NCBI GenBank assembly: GCA_003013855.2
Contig: PVNU02004100.1
Coordinates: 1,338,501-1,402,500, forward strand
Origin: Liriodendron chinense
Taxonomy: Eukaryota; Streptophyta; Magnoliopsida; Magnoliales; Magnoliaceae
DNA length: 64,000 bases
Reading direction: 5' to 3'
Shown piece after piece: positions 36,501-44,222 of the stretch; the first letter of the stretch is position 1; every line of letters begins with the position of its first letter. The notes beneath the pieces are model-generated. The model ran no database searches. It had not been told where the DNA came from and saw only the letters and a program-made list of their open reading frames with translations. Both the position numbers and the translations under genes were made by a program.

Positions 36501-39500
36501 ATGAAGGACGTAAACAGCAGTGATAAAATAGAAGTCGATGATACCCCGGTAGTTAAAGATTTTCATATGGTGTTTTCACCAATACCAGGCCTTCCACTAC
36601 CACGAGAAATAGAGTTTGCCATAGATTTGGTGCCTGGCACCGCATCGATTGCGTTGCCTGCATACCGAATGCCTCCGTGTGAAATGGAGGAGTTGAGAAT
36701 TCAAATCGATGATCTTCTAGGTTTAGGGTTCATTCGACCTAGTGTGTCTCCATGGGGAGCCCCTGTACTGTTTGTACCAAAAAGGATGGAGGTCGGCGAC
36801 TATGCATAGACTATCGGAGACTAAACAAAGTAACTATTAAAAATAAATACCCCCTTCCTAGAATCGACGACTTGTTCGATCAACTGCGTGGTGCCCAATA
36901 CTTCTCAAAGATAGATCTGCAGTCAGGTTACCACCAACTACGGGTTAGAGAAGAAGACATACCCAAAACCGCGTTCAAGACTAGCTTTGGGCACTAAGAA
37001 TTTTTGGTAATGCCCTTCGGCCTTACGAACGCCCCAGCAGTGTTCGAGTCTTCAGGCCATTTCTATATCGATGCGTCATCGTATTTATTGATGATATCCT
37101 TGTCTATTCTAAGAGCCATGAAGAACATGAAGAACACTTGCGGGCCATCCTAGAAATGCTAAAACAGCACCAGCTGTACGCTAGCTTTAAGAAATGCGCC
37201 TTTTGGAAAGAGGAAGTAAAGTTCCTTGGGCATGTGGTCACTAAGGAAGGTATTGCAGTGGACCGAACTAAAGTTGCGGCAGTACAAGACTGGGAACAAC
37301 CGAAGTCGGCAACAGAAGTGAGGAGCTTCCTAGGGTTAGCTAGGTATTATCGTCGTTTCATTAAGGATTTCTCCAAAATTGCTAAGCCACTGACTCAATT
37401 GACCTGCAAAGATATCAAGTTTGAGTGGAATAGTAAGGCAGAAGCTGCATTCCAGGAACTCAAAGATAAGCTCACATCCGCTCCTGTCTTAATCTTGCCG
37501 GAGCAAGGTCTCAAGTACACCGTGTACACGGACGCATCCCGAGTGGTTTTGGGATGCGTATTGATGCAAAATGACAGAGTGATTGCTTACGCGTCCCGTC
37601 AATTGCGGAAGCACGAAGAAAATTACCCCACTCATGACTTAGAGTTAGCTGCCATCATTTTCGCCCTAAAATTGTGGAGACACTATCTGTATGGGGAGGA
37701 ATTTGAGTTATTATGTGACCATAAGAGCCTAAAATATATTTTCACTCAACGCGATTTAAACTTTAGGCAGCGAGACTTCAATTTCGAAGTATCATACCAT
37801 CCAGGTAGGGCAAACCTGGTGGCCGATGCGTTAAATCGCAAAAGGGCGATGCGTTATCTCCCGTCATCCCCTTGCCTAAGGACCACCAACTCAATAAACC
37901 CGGTTCAGGTATAATGTTTGTATAAACGCCTATATTCGAATCCACATACCAGCACGACCATTAGATAGGCCCACTAATAATTACATGGCGAACGATCCCT
38001 AAAGACTCATGGGCCGGGCATGGTGGTATGGGACCTATGCCCGCGCTGTCGGCCTACGCCGGGGTGGTGCCCCTCCGTAGTGTCCTTGAGCACCCATGGA
38101 GGCAGTGAGCCATCCATTTGTTTGACTATGGGCAAATGGCATGACTGAGCCACCCCCATCTGATTCGGACATGGCTGACGAGTCATGGCCGAATCGGACG
38201 CTCGGACTGTTTATCCGAGCTGGGATCCTTGGGGTTACTGGCGATGATATGTACTCGCCCGCAGGGAGCCAGATGATCCCTGATCGGCCGAGTGATATGG
38301 TAATGGTATGTTGGCTTCGCCAACCGGCTGGATGTTAAACTGATATAATTAAGGATTTGGATAATCATTCATGGTTCAGCATGACATTCATTCAAGCAGG
38401 TGACTGGGGTGGTGCCCCTGTCATGGTGGCCCAGTCTGTGCGAGTGTTGTGGTGGTGCCACACGTTGTTTGCTGTAACAAACTGGTGTTTGGGGCATGGA
38501 CATATGCATTTCATGCACTCATGCACTAAATAACTGTGCTTTGTTGATATGGATATCTTAGTTAGGAATGATGTGTAATAAAATCCATTATTTATGTATG
38601 CTTTCATTTGTGCATTGATAACTTGTATGTAATGTTACCACTGAGTTGGCCACTCACTCCCCATTTTGGAAACGGTGTTATCACACACCGCCCAGACGTC
38701 GCATGTGACCCAGGTTTACAGGAGGAGAGCGAAGCGGCAGAATACAAGGAGTTAGCCGCTGGCGAGGATCCATACATTCAGTATGCAGACGACCAGTATA
38801 GAGGGTGATAGGGGATCCTTGTTATGGGGGATAGCGCCGGGTTGGCGCAATGTATAGTTTTTGCTATAGTTTTTGGAGCCTGGTGATCGGGTCCCGTCGA
38901 GTGAGTTATTGATGCTAATTAATTCTTTTGGCTTATATATATATATATATATATATGCTCACTTCTTCTTTTGGATATAGATATCTCATGTGTTTGCTTC
39001 TAGCTGAGTATTATTCTGATTCCAGTAGCTTGCCTATTTCATTGCATATTTTGCATAAAGTGAGGCCCGGGATATTGGGGGCCGAGGATGCCCTCGACCC
39101 TTGACATCCGGGGTGTCACACAACCACTTTCTCTAAAAGCTCGAGCTGTTAGAGGTGGTGTATCAATGTATATCAAGGGACTCTAACAGTCCCAAAACTG
39201 AAGCAGATCCAAATCTTAGGTGGACCATACCACATGAAACAGTAGTGATTGAATACCCACCGTTAAAAACTTCATGGGGGCCATTGGATTTTCCATCCAA
39301 CCTATTGATAAGGTCACAAAGACCTGGATGAAGAGACCGCACAAATATAAGCTTCATCCAAAACTTTTGTGGCCCACGAGAACTTTTTAATGGTTGAGTA
39401 CCATTGTTTATGTTATTATGGTCCACCTGAGATTTGGATGTACTTAATTTTTTGGGTCATGCTCTAAAATGAGTTTTCAAAATGGATGGACGGGGTGGAT

Positions 39501-42500
39501 GTAAGACAAACACATCCAACTATGGACACCACGGTCAGGGATCCTCCCACCTCGGTGGATCAGGGGATCCATAGAAGCCGCGCCCTGGATACATCACATT
39601 GGGTCCCACGTTGGGGAGGATTTCTTATCAAATCCCACCGTTTTGGGAGGAATCGGAAAAGTGCTGGGAAATGCACTTTTGATTTCTCATGGATTCCTAT
39701 GAAATCCACTTCTCATCAAATACACTTCACCAAACAGAGAAAGCAAGTGATTTCTCATCACTTCTCATCAAATCCATGGTGCCAAACAGGCCATTAAGTT
39801 CCAATTTCTGACGTGTGTGGTGTGTCAAATATATCAAAATCTAATGAAGGAGAGACCCTAAATATACATCAAACAAAATTTGACCTATGAAAGAGCTAAG
39901 CTATCAAATTATTAGACCCTTCTACTTTGCAATTAATTCAAAAGATCATAATCGAGAAATATATTTGGAAGATGCATATTTATAAAATTGGATAATAAGA
40001 TTACACGAGATCCAATCCTGTGGGACCTCTCAAGGTGATGCAATCTAATACAAAAGTTGAACACGGGTAGTGCTTCAAAAAGAAGCGGCCACGGAATAGA
40101 GACGATGTCAAGATGATCCATAAGAAAGGCCTAGAGATGCTCGATTGCTCATGTCACTTTTCACAATTGAAGAGACTGCTGCATCTAAGTTAGGTATTAT
40201 GTCACATAGATCCATGATCACCAAATCTTACCCAAACAGAACCCAACAAGTGGTCCCCAATATAGATAAACTGATGGAGAGTCAATTGAGATAGTTTGGG
40301 CATATGCTAAGAAGAAAGGAATGGATCCCTAAGTAAAGGGGACTTCACTAGAGCAGAAGCACATGAAAGGAGAATGAGAGGAAAGCCTATGAAGATTCAG
40401 ATTGAAGTCATAAGAAGGGATATGACAGCTTTCTCACTTACCGAAGACATTGCCTTAGGAGAACTTCTGGAAAATTTTAATTTGTAAAGCTAACCCAAAA
40501 TGGCTCGAACCATGCTATGCTAATAATGATGACAGAAGAGAGCTCAAAGATACAAGACAGTAGTTGGAAGTCGTGATCGCTCAAGTGTTGTTTTAACAAA
40601 CCACCTACTCCATTTTATGCCATTCTCACCAGTGATGTTGCCTCTGTCCAGCTCCAAGGAGGAAACCCTCATAAAACAAATGAACGGATCGAAGCACCGC
40701 TTCCTGACCCTACGAGGATTATCAACCAATCCAGATGCTAGCAACTGCAGCACAATTAACAGGCACCCTCAATCCACAAATTCAGTCTACCGGCACCTAT
40801 TTAGCAAGGGCATCAGCCTCAACATTAGCATCTCTAGGAATGGAAGTGAAAGAGAAGGCATGATCAGAATGAAGATCATTGATCTCTTCTGTCATGTTTG
40901 CTGATCTCTAGGGATATGAAATACAATCCTCCTCTCTCCCACAAAATTGCGTTCGAGGAAACTCCTTCGATGGACATTGGGAAGAGATTATTTTGAGTAA
41001 TCAGTTTTAGCATCGACAGCAGAGCCGCTGCCGCTGCCCAACTTGACTCTGCAATCCTAACTGACCCTACAAACTAAATTACTGTTCATCTAACACAGTC
41101 GCAAACCAATTCGCCCATCCGGGCCAGTCCACGGTTCCCAAATGAGCGGCTGTCGAAGTTAGCTTTATTAGCCAGGCTATGGGGGCATCCAAGATGCGAC
41201 CACCTTTCTATTGTGTGGGCCACAACTGAGAATTTCCTCCCAATTTCTAAACGGAACAGAGGAGAACCAACTGAACTTATGGTCAACATTGGCCCAGCTA
41301 ATAACCTGTCTAATAATAATGTTCAGGACTTCATTCCCACTGCAAGCCTTGTCTTCAGATATACTTGAATTTCTTTCCAATCATATGAGCCACATCACAG
41401 AAAGGGCAGACAAGCTCCACCAGTGTTTACCATATCGGTATCACACAAGGTATTTCACCCTTCGGATACGGATGCGTATCGGTTATTGTGAGGGATATGT
41501 CAGTCATATCGGGTAATGTATCGTTATTGTTGGGAAACATTGGGAAATTGGTTGAATTTTTCAATGAAACTTTGGGGATTGTTAAAAAAGACATTAATAC
41601 ACATTTTTAAATCATAACATCACAAAAAACAAGTTCACATAATAGGTTTCCTTTATATAAGGTCCTAAGCTATGCGATGTCTGATTGAACTGATGCAACT
41701 ATATTCAAAGTCAATTTATATAATTAAAAAATTGAAGAAGACGTTTATGGAAACAACGTTCCATGCTCTAAAAATTCAAAGTCAATTCATATAATTAAAA
41801 AATTAAAGACATTTATTTAAAAAATTATTAATAAATCCTAAAAAAATATAAGATTTATTAACTATCTTTTAAATAAAGTTATAATTATATTATAAAAAAA
41901 TCATCAACCGCCCTTAAATGGTCTAAAAATTTAATCAATTAATCGCTGATACAATGGAAAGTTCGAATTTTTATTATTTTTAATTTTTTTTTCAAAAAAT
42001 CACGAAAACTACATGAATCAGTAGATTAGGCCTCATACATGTTTGATTTCGTGTTTGGACAATAAGATTGCAACCAATTTGGGGGAAATTGCAAAAATTT
42101 CAAACCTTTCCAATTTTCCTCCAAACCTACCCTCAAATCTCGAAATTTGAGTATATGTGATGATGATTTCATCAAACACTCCTACATAATCTGAAATTGT
42201 GCCTAACTAAACGCTGCTAGAAGTGGAATTTTGAAAAAAAAAATTAATATATTCTTTTAATTAAAAATAATTTTCTTTTTTTTTTTTCCCGAAAAATCAC
42301 CAAAGCTACATGAATCAGTAGATCGGACCAAATACATATTTGATTTCGTGTTTGGAGAAATTTCAAATTTTCAAATTTTGGACCTAAGACATGTTTGGAC
42401 CTAATAACATTGCAACCAATTTGGGAGAAATTGGAGAAATTTCAAAATTTCTCCAATTTCCCCCAAATCAGACCACCTACCCTCAGATCTCAAAATTGAG

Positions 42501-43853
42501 GTTCAAATCCTTGATTTTCTATACAAAACTTGAAAAATCTAGAATTTCTGACCTTTTGGCACTGATTTTGTATGATTTAAACAAAAACAAAAGGATGGAA
42601 ATGCAAAATCACTCAGCTAATGAAAACCGGCCCAAATCCGCAAAAATCTTGATTCAAGCTCGAAATCTCTATTTTTCTCCCAAAAGAGCGCAAATGATGG
42701 ACCAAAATGCACCCAAAATGTGTTTAGATTAGAGAAGAAAGACAGACAATGATGGAAAAATGAAGTTTGGAGAGTTTTTTTTAAAGAGGGCATGGTTCCC
42801 GTACCAATTTGGATACATTGTGATACATTACCCGATACCAAGGATTTTTTGTACTCCAGGTCAGTTTCATATTGCTAACATGCGATACCAATAATATCAG
42901 CTGATATTATCGATACTGCAATCATTGTGCTCCACAACACCTGACCAAGGTGATCCCCATGATGATGCATGCAACCCAGCTGCCCAGCAAGTCATGCACA
43001 GAGCAAGGGAAAACCCAACTAATGTTAAATTTGGTGAAGATAGAGCTTCGTATTCCAGCCACAAAGGGACAGTGCACTAGCGGATGATCACAAATTCTTC
43101 ATAGGAACAACATTGCAAGAAGCTGTATGGCAAGGCCCACCCCCTATTCTTAAGATGGCTCGTGGTTACTAGCTTGTCCTAGCACGCTGACCAGGCCCAC
43201 CTCCTAGTATCTCTAAATTCTTCCATTTGTTTACTGAAAAACGTATCTTGTACGGCATTCAAACCAAAAGAATTTAAAAAAAAAAAAATGAAAAAAAGGC
43301 ATGTATGAGATGTATCTTGAACTTAGGCATTTCATATGCATACACGTAAGGAGTGGCTCAGCCACTTCATGAAGGGAATCATTTTATGTCCACTTACAGA
43401 ACTAGTTTATTAATCAAAGGCAGATGACCATGACTTCATCTATTGGAACTTCTAGGTTACTAGAATGCTACTAAAACCATGTATGAATCATCAAAACTTA
43501 CAAGATATCCAACAAGCATAGGATGATGTGAATATTTAGGCAGGGTTTTGAAACTTAACAAGAAATAGTACAACACTAATCATATCGTAGGGAGACAGCA
43601 ACATTTTAGTATAGCTACAGTCATTTTATGAATTGACCAAATACAAGAAACAGGAAATCAAAGAACAAACCTGCTCGAATTCCAAGTTGTTATCGTTGAT
43701 TTTTACATCAACAACTGGATATCCCTTTTGCTTTGTCCATGAATTCATTAGCATGGTCACTGGTTCACCAGATTCCTCCTCAAGAACAGCCCATAGGTCT
43801 TCTGTCTTTGCATTTGAGCAAGCATATCTCTTTATGTATGACGCCAAAGATCT
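12014..43853 (-). CDS. APM1: M1-family aminopeptidase (plant aminopeptidase M1-like), C-terminal half, 10 exons
   Basis: Ten minus-strand exons (43671-43853, 28284-28611, 28074-28195, 27894-27991, 16718-16895, 16516-16630, 16362-16429, 16192-16269, 13099-13176, 12014-12196) join in phase to 1431 nt: 476 residues plus TAG. Every junction is GT-AG. I recognise the order and wording of plant aminopeptidase M1, for example SWTKQKGYPVV, GDGQWIVPITLC, NVDQTGFYRVKYD, LGWQPNSGESHLDAMLRGE, SGYESLL.VYRETDLSQEK and LKQSIERV.INAKWVQSI. In this family the enzyme is a zinc aminopeptidase of about 880 residues that trims N-terminal residues from peptides. This portion covers the end of the catalytic region, the beta-sandwich domain and the helical ERAP1-like C-terminal domain. 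The HExxH zinc site and N-terminus are absent from the window. No frameshift or internal stop was found. Host gene identity is strong; whether the whole gene is functional cannot be judged here. Confidence 0.93.
12785..12890 (+). mobile_element. Possible SINE head (tRNA-like)
   Basis: TAGTTGAGCTGGTAGAG (12797-12813) resembles a Pol III A box and GGTTTGGTCCC (12841-12851) a B box, at near tRNA-like spacing. It lacks a clear tail and target duplications. It could instead be a chance tRNA-like stretch. Confidence 0.45.
12891..12990. repeat. Hairpin-forming inverted repeat (~100 bp)
   Basis: GCATCCCCA near 12900 pairs with TGGGGATGC near 12974, and the centre (GTGAGATATGATATTC / GAATATTATCTCA, 12930-12962) is a near-perfect palindrome. 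The outer GTTGG/CCAAC also pair. It may be a small MITE or a transcribed hairpin; it lies in an aminopeptidase intron. Confidence 0.75.
13099..13176 (-). CDS. APM1: Aminopeptidase M1-like exon I
   Basis: 78 nt, 26 codons, phase 0 on both sides. Acceptor gatgcag, donor CCG|gtttgt. Encodes DNWDHILKTWGFGFLITRFI then SAIVSP. In the family this is contiguous with the WL(K/Q) end of exon H; here 3.0 kb of intron separates them. Confidence 0.93.
14184..14267. repeat. (GA)42 microsatellite
   Basis: 84 bp of perfect GA repeat within the aminopeptidase intron H-I (CT-rich on the transcribed sense strand). Confidence 0.97.
14972..15267. repeat. 72-85 bp intronic minisatellite
   Basis: Four imperfect units with GTTGAACCATTGAAGTGACA, TTTCCCCTTAAAGCAATCCC and GAGAAAA.GAGCCCGAGTATG. 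Units differ by small deletions. Confidence 0.85.
16192..16269 (-). CDS. APM1: Aminopeptidase M1-like exon H
   Basis: 78 nt, 26 codons, phase 0 on both sides. Acceptor tttcag, donor AAG|gtactc. Encodes VRSQDVVHGLAGISWEGREI followed by AWRWLK. The SWEGRE..W.WL pattern is typical of the ERAP1-like domain. 92 bp from exon G. Confidence 0.93.
16362..16429 (-). CDS. APM1: Aminopeptidase M1-like exon G
   Basis: 68 nt, too short for simple ORF detection. Acceptor tttgtag; finishes a split Arg, then SLASCPDPDIVLEVLNFLLS and SE. Donor GAG|gtatgt. SLASCPDP is a family hallmark. 86 bp from exon F. Confidence 0.93.
16516..16630 (-). CDS. APM1: Aminopeptidase M1-like exon F
   Basis: 115 nt. Acceptor tttgtag, first residues VAYVAVMQTVTTSNRSGYES, then the conserved YRETDLSQEK. 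Donor CTAA|gtatgt leaves phase 1. It is separated from exon E by 87 bp. Confidence 0.93.
16718..16895 (-). CDS. APM1: Aminopeptidase M1-like exon E
   Basis: 178 nt. Acceptor tgtgcag supplies one base to finish a split glycine, then KLGWQPNSGESHLDAMLRGE, FGHDITLTEAVRQF and LLPADTRK. Donor AAG|gttggt. The LGW..GESHLDAMLRGE stretch is one of the most conserved blocks of the plant aminopeptidase M1 C-terminal domain. Confidence 0.94.
17143..17429 (-). repeat. 3' LTR of the interrupted copia element
   Basis: Begins TGATAGAATCGTCACATGTG right after the purine tract. Contains inverted CACATGTG motifs. The lower end is approximate, since no target duplication could be matched. Confidence 0.6.
17601..19561 (-). 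mobile_element. Solo LTR, 1961 bp, with 5-bp target duplication
   Basis: Ends TG...CA: minus strand TGTTAGTGCACC ... CACAATTTCA. Flanked by GTAGT at 17596-17600 and 19562-19566, which splits the copia RNase H reading text cleanly. A TATA box (TATATAAAGGC, minus) lies near 18980. No coding capacity. The length and the repeated ACCGGT motifs suggest a SIRE/Maximus-type copia LTR; this is inference. Confidence 0.85.
19033..19250. repeat. Cluster of GACCGGTC palindromes
   Basis: GACCGGTC-type palindromes recur at about 19039, 19063, 19081, 19159 and 19224 within the LTR just upstream (LTR sense) of its TATA-like site, plus a degenerate CGACCAATCGG near 19141. Possibly promoter elements. Confidence 0.75.
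22051..22272 (-). repeat. 3' LTR of the truncated copia element
   Basis: About 222 bp beginning TGTTGGGATATTAGAG after the purine tract. Homologous to the partial LTR at 4456-4635 and the same size as the 5' LTR at 49993-50214. Confidence 0.75.
22277..22792 (-). pseudogene. copia RNase H
   Basis: SRSSAKAEYKAMAQGACELL (the conserved S..EAEY region), LYCDNQAVIHIASN, and FHERTKHIEVDIHLIREKIS through LADIFTKALSSPMLQ, ending LGMTDIHTAT then stop and the purine tract. The start is frame-shifted relative to the RT. Confidence 0.85.
22777..23745 (-). pseudogene. copia reverse transcriptase
   Basis: A 322-codon open stretch with LFQLDVKNAFLDGDLAKEVY, KKALYGLKQSSKAWFARF, the catalytic LIYVDDI, and EIKDLGPLRYFLGIEVARSY. 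The open frame suggests fairly recent insertion, but the N-terminal part is frame-shifted (unrelated text before about residue 60) and the element lacks its 5' half. Confidence 0.85.
24255..25435 (-). mobile_element. LTR plus decayed primer site, minus orientation
   Basis: The minus strand near 24270-24290 reads TTTGATATCTGAGCTTAGG, a decayed initiator-Met primer site (TTTGGTATCAGAGCTTAGG) that follows an LTR ending CCTGCA. The LTR would then extend to about 25435. Both ends are approximate; 24005-24254 would be its leader. It contains repeated TAGGGTTTTGA motifs (24555-24665). Confidence 0.45.
25440..26113 (+). pseudogene. copia RNase H remnant
   Basis: Plus-strand text FMQSLRTPHLVAVMRILRYL, GNAINWKSKKQNVVAKSSAK, LYCDDQAMIHITNN and a C-terminus KLACKLAM.NINAPA then the purine tract TTGAGGGGGCAG. 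Multiple stops. A 58-bp stretch is tandemly duplicated near 25850-25965 (GAACGAATCATATA twice). Confidence 0.8.
26114..26345 (+). repeat. copia LTR
   Basis: Begins TGTTAACGGTTATTGG directly after the purine tract, with TTAAATATAAGAGAAAG as a TATA-like site near 26245. The far end is approximate. gag-like remains follow, so this LTR is shared by RNase H on its left and gag on its right. Confidence 0.6.
26380..27050 (+). pseudogene. copia gag-protease remnant
   Basis: Degenerate plus-strand text: PSWANHAYISKEAMNDV near 26555-26610 (cf. the LHGKPSWAN region after a zinc knuckle) and LALWITDQGAFTHVARS near 26790-26845, which fits the protease WIIDSGASDHM block with the catalytic DSG changed to DQG. 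A VTLVDG text follows near 26885. Many stops and frameshifts. Confidence 0.55.
27894..27991 (-). CDS. APM1: Aminopeptidase M1-like exon D
   Basis: 98 nt. Acceptor ccatag, donor GCAGG|gtaagt. It encodes EIAKIAADATPESSDDIKQF and FINLLQFPAG, part of the helical C-terminal domain. An 82-bp intron separates it from exon C; the intron on its other side is 11.0 kb and packed with copia elements. Confidence 0.92.
28074..28195 (-). CDS. APM1: Aminopeptidase M1-like exon C
   Basis: 122 nt. Acceptor tttcag; the first two bases complete the split glycine and the text continues ILDDSYALCMACKQTLSSLL and REELDYTVLS, the first helices of the ERAP1-like C-terminal domain. Donor ACT|gtaatg. The intron to exon B is only 88 bp. 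Confidence 0.93.
28284..28611 (-). CDS. APM1: Aminopeptidase M1-like exon B
   Basis: 328 nt, phase 0 in and phase 1 out. Acceptor ttgcag, donor AGATTTG|gtaata. It begins SQFLSSG and carries GDGQWIVPITLC and the well-conserved INVDQTGFYRVKYDDQLAARL, which is the beta-sandwich domain leading into the helical C-terminal domain. The last codon (Gly of DRFG) is split with exon C. Confidence 0.94.
30858..33670 (+). repeat. 5' LTR of gypsy element (2.8 kb)
   Basis: TGTAACGCCCCGTAAAAC ... ATCCGGGGTGTCACA. The ends form a short imperfect inverted repeat. A (TA)n tract lies at 33456-33508. TATAAAAG near 31494 could be its TATA box. A related LTR begins at 63581. Confidence 0.92.
33456..33508. repeat. 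(TA)n microsatellite in 5' LTR
   Basis: 53 bp of TA repeat; the matching tract in the 3' LTR (38934-38956) is only 23 bp, so the tract has changed length since insertion. Confidence 0.95.
33676..33687 (+). promoter_or_regulatory. Primer-binding site, initiator Met tRNA
   Basis: TGGTATCAGAGC, a perfect 12-base match to the complement of initiator Met-tRNA 3' end, five bases after the 5' LTR. Confidence 0.9.
33957..34165. repeat. 53-64 bp tandem repeat in gypsy leader
   Basis: Three and a half units built on GCTCAGGTGCCACCTGGATG, GGACACACCCCCTTTTGGAC and AGATT; one unit has an extra 11 bp (CACCTGGATGC duplicated). Confidence 0.9.
34790..35921 (+). pseudogene. gypsy gag
   Basis: Capsid region open from 35250: KDADLWWKSVRRMVPKDHVW, TWQEFKDRFYEKYFP, KLQQGNMSVGEYKTWFSELL. 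Zinc knuckle CTYCKKNGHTEPYC (CX2CX4HX4C intact) near 35821-35866. Upstream the same frame reads RPPTFA then a TGA stop (about 35203) before THNPADAEHWLDQ, so the full gag is broken. Ends with TAA at about 35919. Confidence 0.88.
36051..37858 (+). pseudogene. gypsy pol remnant (PR-RT-RH), 3'-deleted
   Basis: Protease YCLIDTGASVSCIS near 36140-36185. RT: LPLPREIEFAIDLVPG, GFIRPSVSPWGAPVLFVPK, a frameshift near 36780, GGRRLCIDYRRLNKVTIKNK, YFSKIDLQSGYHQLRV, a stop after TSFGH (36995), another frameshift, and the catalytic VFIDDILVYSKS near 37078-37110. RNase H: KYTVYTDASRVVLGCVL, THDLELAAIIFALKLWRHYL, CDHKSLKYIFTQ and NLVADALNRK. The frame then runs straight into LTR sequence at 37857: integrase is missing. 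Confidence 0.92.
37857..39120 (+). repeat. Truncated 3' LTR of gypsy element
   Basis: 1264 bp aligned with 32366-33670 of the 5' LTR, beginning at TCTCCCGTCATCCCCTTGCC. Differences include a few substitutions in the first 500 bp, a shorter TA tract and loss of a short GGGCCCTTGGC segment. Ends GGGGTGTCACA then CAACC. Confidence 0.93.
39797..40250. other. Unassigned intron sequence
   Basis: About 450 bp between the fold-back element and the LINE remnant. AT-rich; no gene, repeat or motif recognised, though the 3' part may belong to the LINE below. Confidence 0.4.
40260..40560 (+). pseudogene. RTE-type LINE 3' remnant
   Basis: Plus-strand text in shifting frames: FGHMLRRKEWIPK, RMRGKPMKIQIEVIRRDMTA and FSLTEDIALGELLEN. 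This matches the C-terminus of plant RTE-type reverse transcriptases (LRWFGHV.RRP ... RGRP..T....I.KD...L.LTED.A). Followed by GATGACAGAAGAGAG-type tail sequence. Confidence 0.55.
40565..41430 (-). pseudogene. LINE C-terminal remnant with RNase H domain
   Basis: Minus-strand text: RNSSISEDKACSGNEVLNII, WMPP.PG, then the RNase H-like domain NFDSRSFGNRGLARMGELV, GSVRIAESSWAAAAALLSML and, in another frame, IPRDANVEADALAK near 40810-40850. The order (linker, NFDGS..GNPG..G, ...D..NVEADALAK) is that of the RNase H tail of plant L1-type LINEs. Many stops. Confidence 0.65.
41427..42930. mobile_element. Inverted-repeat (fold-back) element, unclassified
   Basis: TATCGGGTAATGTATC at about 41508 is repeated in reverse complement at about 42825 (GATACATTACCCGATA), and wider GATACC/GGTATC-rich termini surround both. 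Inside, a ~300-bp unit is tandemly duplicated (CTACATGAATCAGTAGAT at about 42010 and 42307). No coding capacity. Target duplication not determined. Possibly a MULE- or hAT-type non-autonomous element. Confidence 0.6.
43671..43853 (-). CDS. APM1: Aminopeptidase M1-like exon A (first exon in window)
   Basis: 183 nt, 61 codons. It opens after an acceptor reading ttgactag with residues R-SLASYIKRYACSNAKTED and closes with LEFEQ before donor CAG|gtttgt. It encodes the end of the M1 catalytic domain (SGEPV..LMNSWTKQKGYPVV). The matching family position is roughly residue 405 of about 880, so about 400 residues lie upstream. The next exon is 15.1 kb away. Confidence 0.93.
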
Positions 43854-44222
43854 CTAGTCAAATGTAAACACAATATATATGAAGCATCATGAGAGCAGGT
43901 CCTAAATATCAGATACCATTTCAAATATAATAGCGCCACAGAAAAGAATATTTAAATGATGTAATTAGCAAAAACAAAAAAATTAAATGCATAATGCATG
44001 TGAACATTTTTTTGTATTGCTGACATCGTTTCAAAATTAGTCAACTAAAAAATTCAGTCATTCAAGTTTCTAAGATCATCATTATAGTCATCCAGGTTTC
44101 CCACTCAAGTAGGTGCACCGTGCATGAATATATGTCAAGCCCAACTCGCGCATTCAACCTTAATTTCCCAATCATGTTGGTGAAGAAAACTACTGAATAA
44201 TGTTTCGGGCTATACGGCCGTA
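43854..44222. other. Sequence upstream of exon A, unassigned
   Basis: AT-rich, with many stops in all frames. On the minus strand it would be the 3' part of the intron before exon A. I looked for the preceding aminopeptidase exon (a YRKGASVIRML-like text) here and in the rest of the window on the minus strand and did not find it. Confidence 0.6.

Larger units (their letters stand above)
30858..39120 (+). mobile_element. Ty3/gypsy retrotransposon, internally deleted
   Basis: 5' LTR 30858-33670, primer site 33676-33687, leader with tandem repeats, gag, protease, RT, RNase H, then an abrupt jump at 37857 into a 5'-truncated 3' LTR (37857-39120). Target duplication CAACC at 30853-30857 and 39121-39125. 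Integrase, any chromodomain, the purine tract and about 1.5 kb of 3' LTR are deleted. LTR length over 2.5 kb and RT style suggest the Tekay/Del lineage (inference). The LTRs differ by only a few percent in the shared part, so insertion was fairly recent. Confidence 0.93.
29875..39793. mobile_element. Fold-back DNA transposon (PIF/Harbinger-like MITE), split by a gypsy insertion
   Basis: Left end GGGCTTGTTTGGCACCATGG (29875) and right end, reverse-complemented, TGGCCTGTTTGGCACCATGG; 24 of the first 26 bases match. Flanked by TTA at 29872-29874 and 39794-39796. Without the gypsy element it is about 1.65 kb (29875-30857 plus 39126-39793). The two arms are themselves largely inverted copies (CAGATCC..ATCT.AGGTGGACCAT, CATCCAGGTCTTT.TGACCTTAT). 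TTA duplications and this terminus suggest PIF/Harbinger. No transposase; non-autonomous. Confidence 0.75.
28612..43670 (-). other. Giant aminopeptidase intron A-B (15.1 kb)
   Basis: 15,059 bp between exons A and B. Contents, from high to low coordinates: AT-rich sequence without recognisable features (about 42950-43670), an inverted-repeat element (41427-42930), LINE remnants (40260-41430), unassigned sequence (39797-40250), the right arm of a fold-back element, a gypsy retrotransposon on the opposite strand (30858-39120), the left arm, and about 1.2 kb of unassigned sequence (28612-29871). No other exon was seen. Confidence 0.85.

Noticed and set aside
41211..41516. 101-codon plus-strand frame
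   Set aside because: It lies antisense to the LINE RNase H remnant, which has recognisable family motifs; this frame has none.
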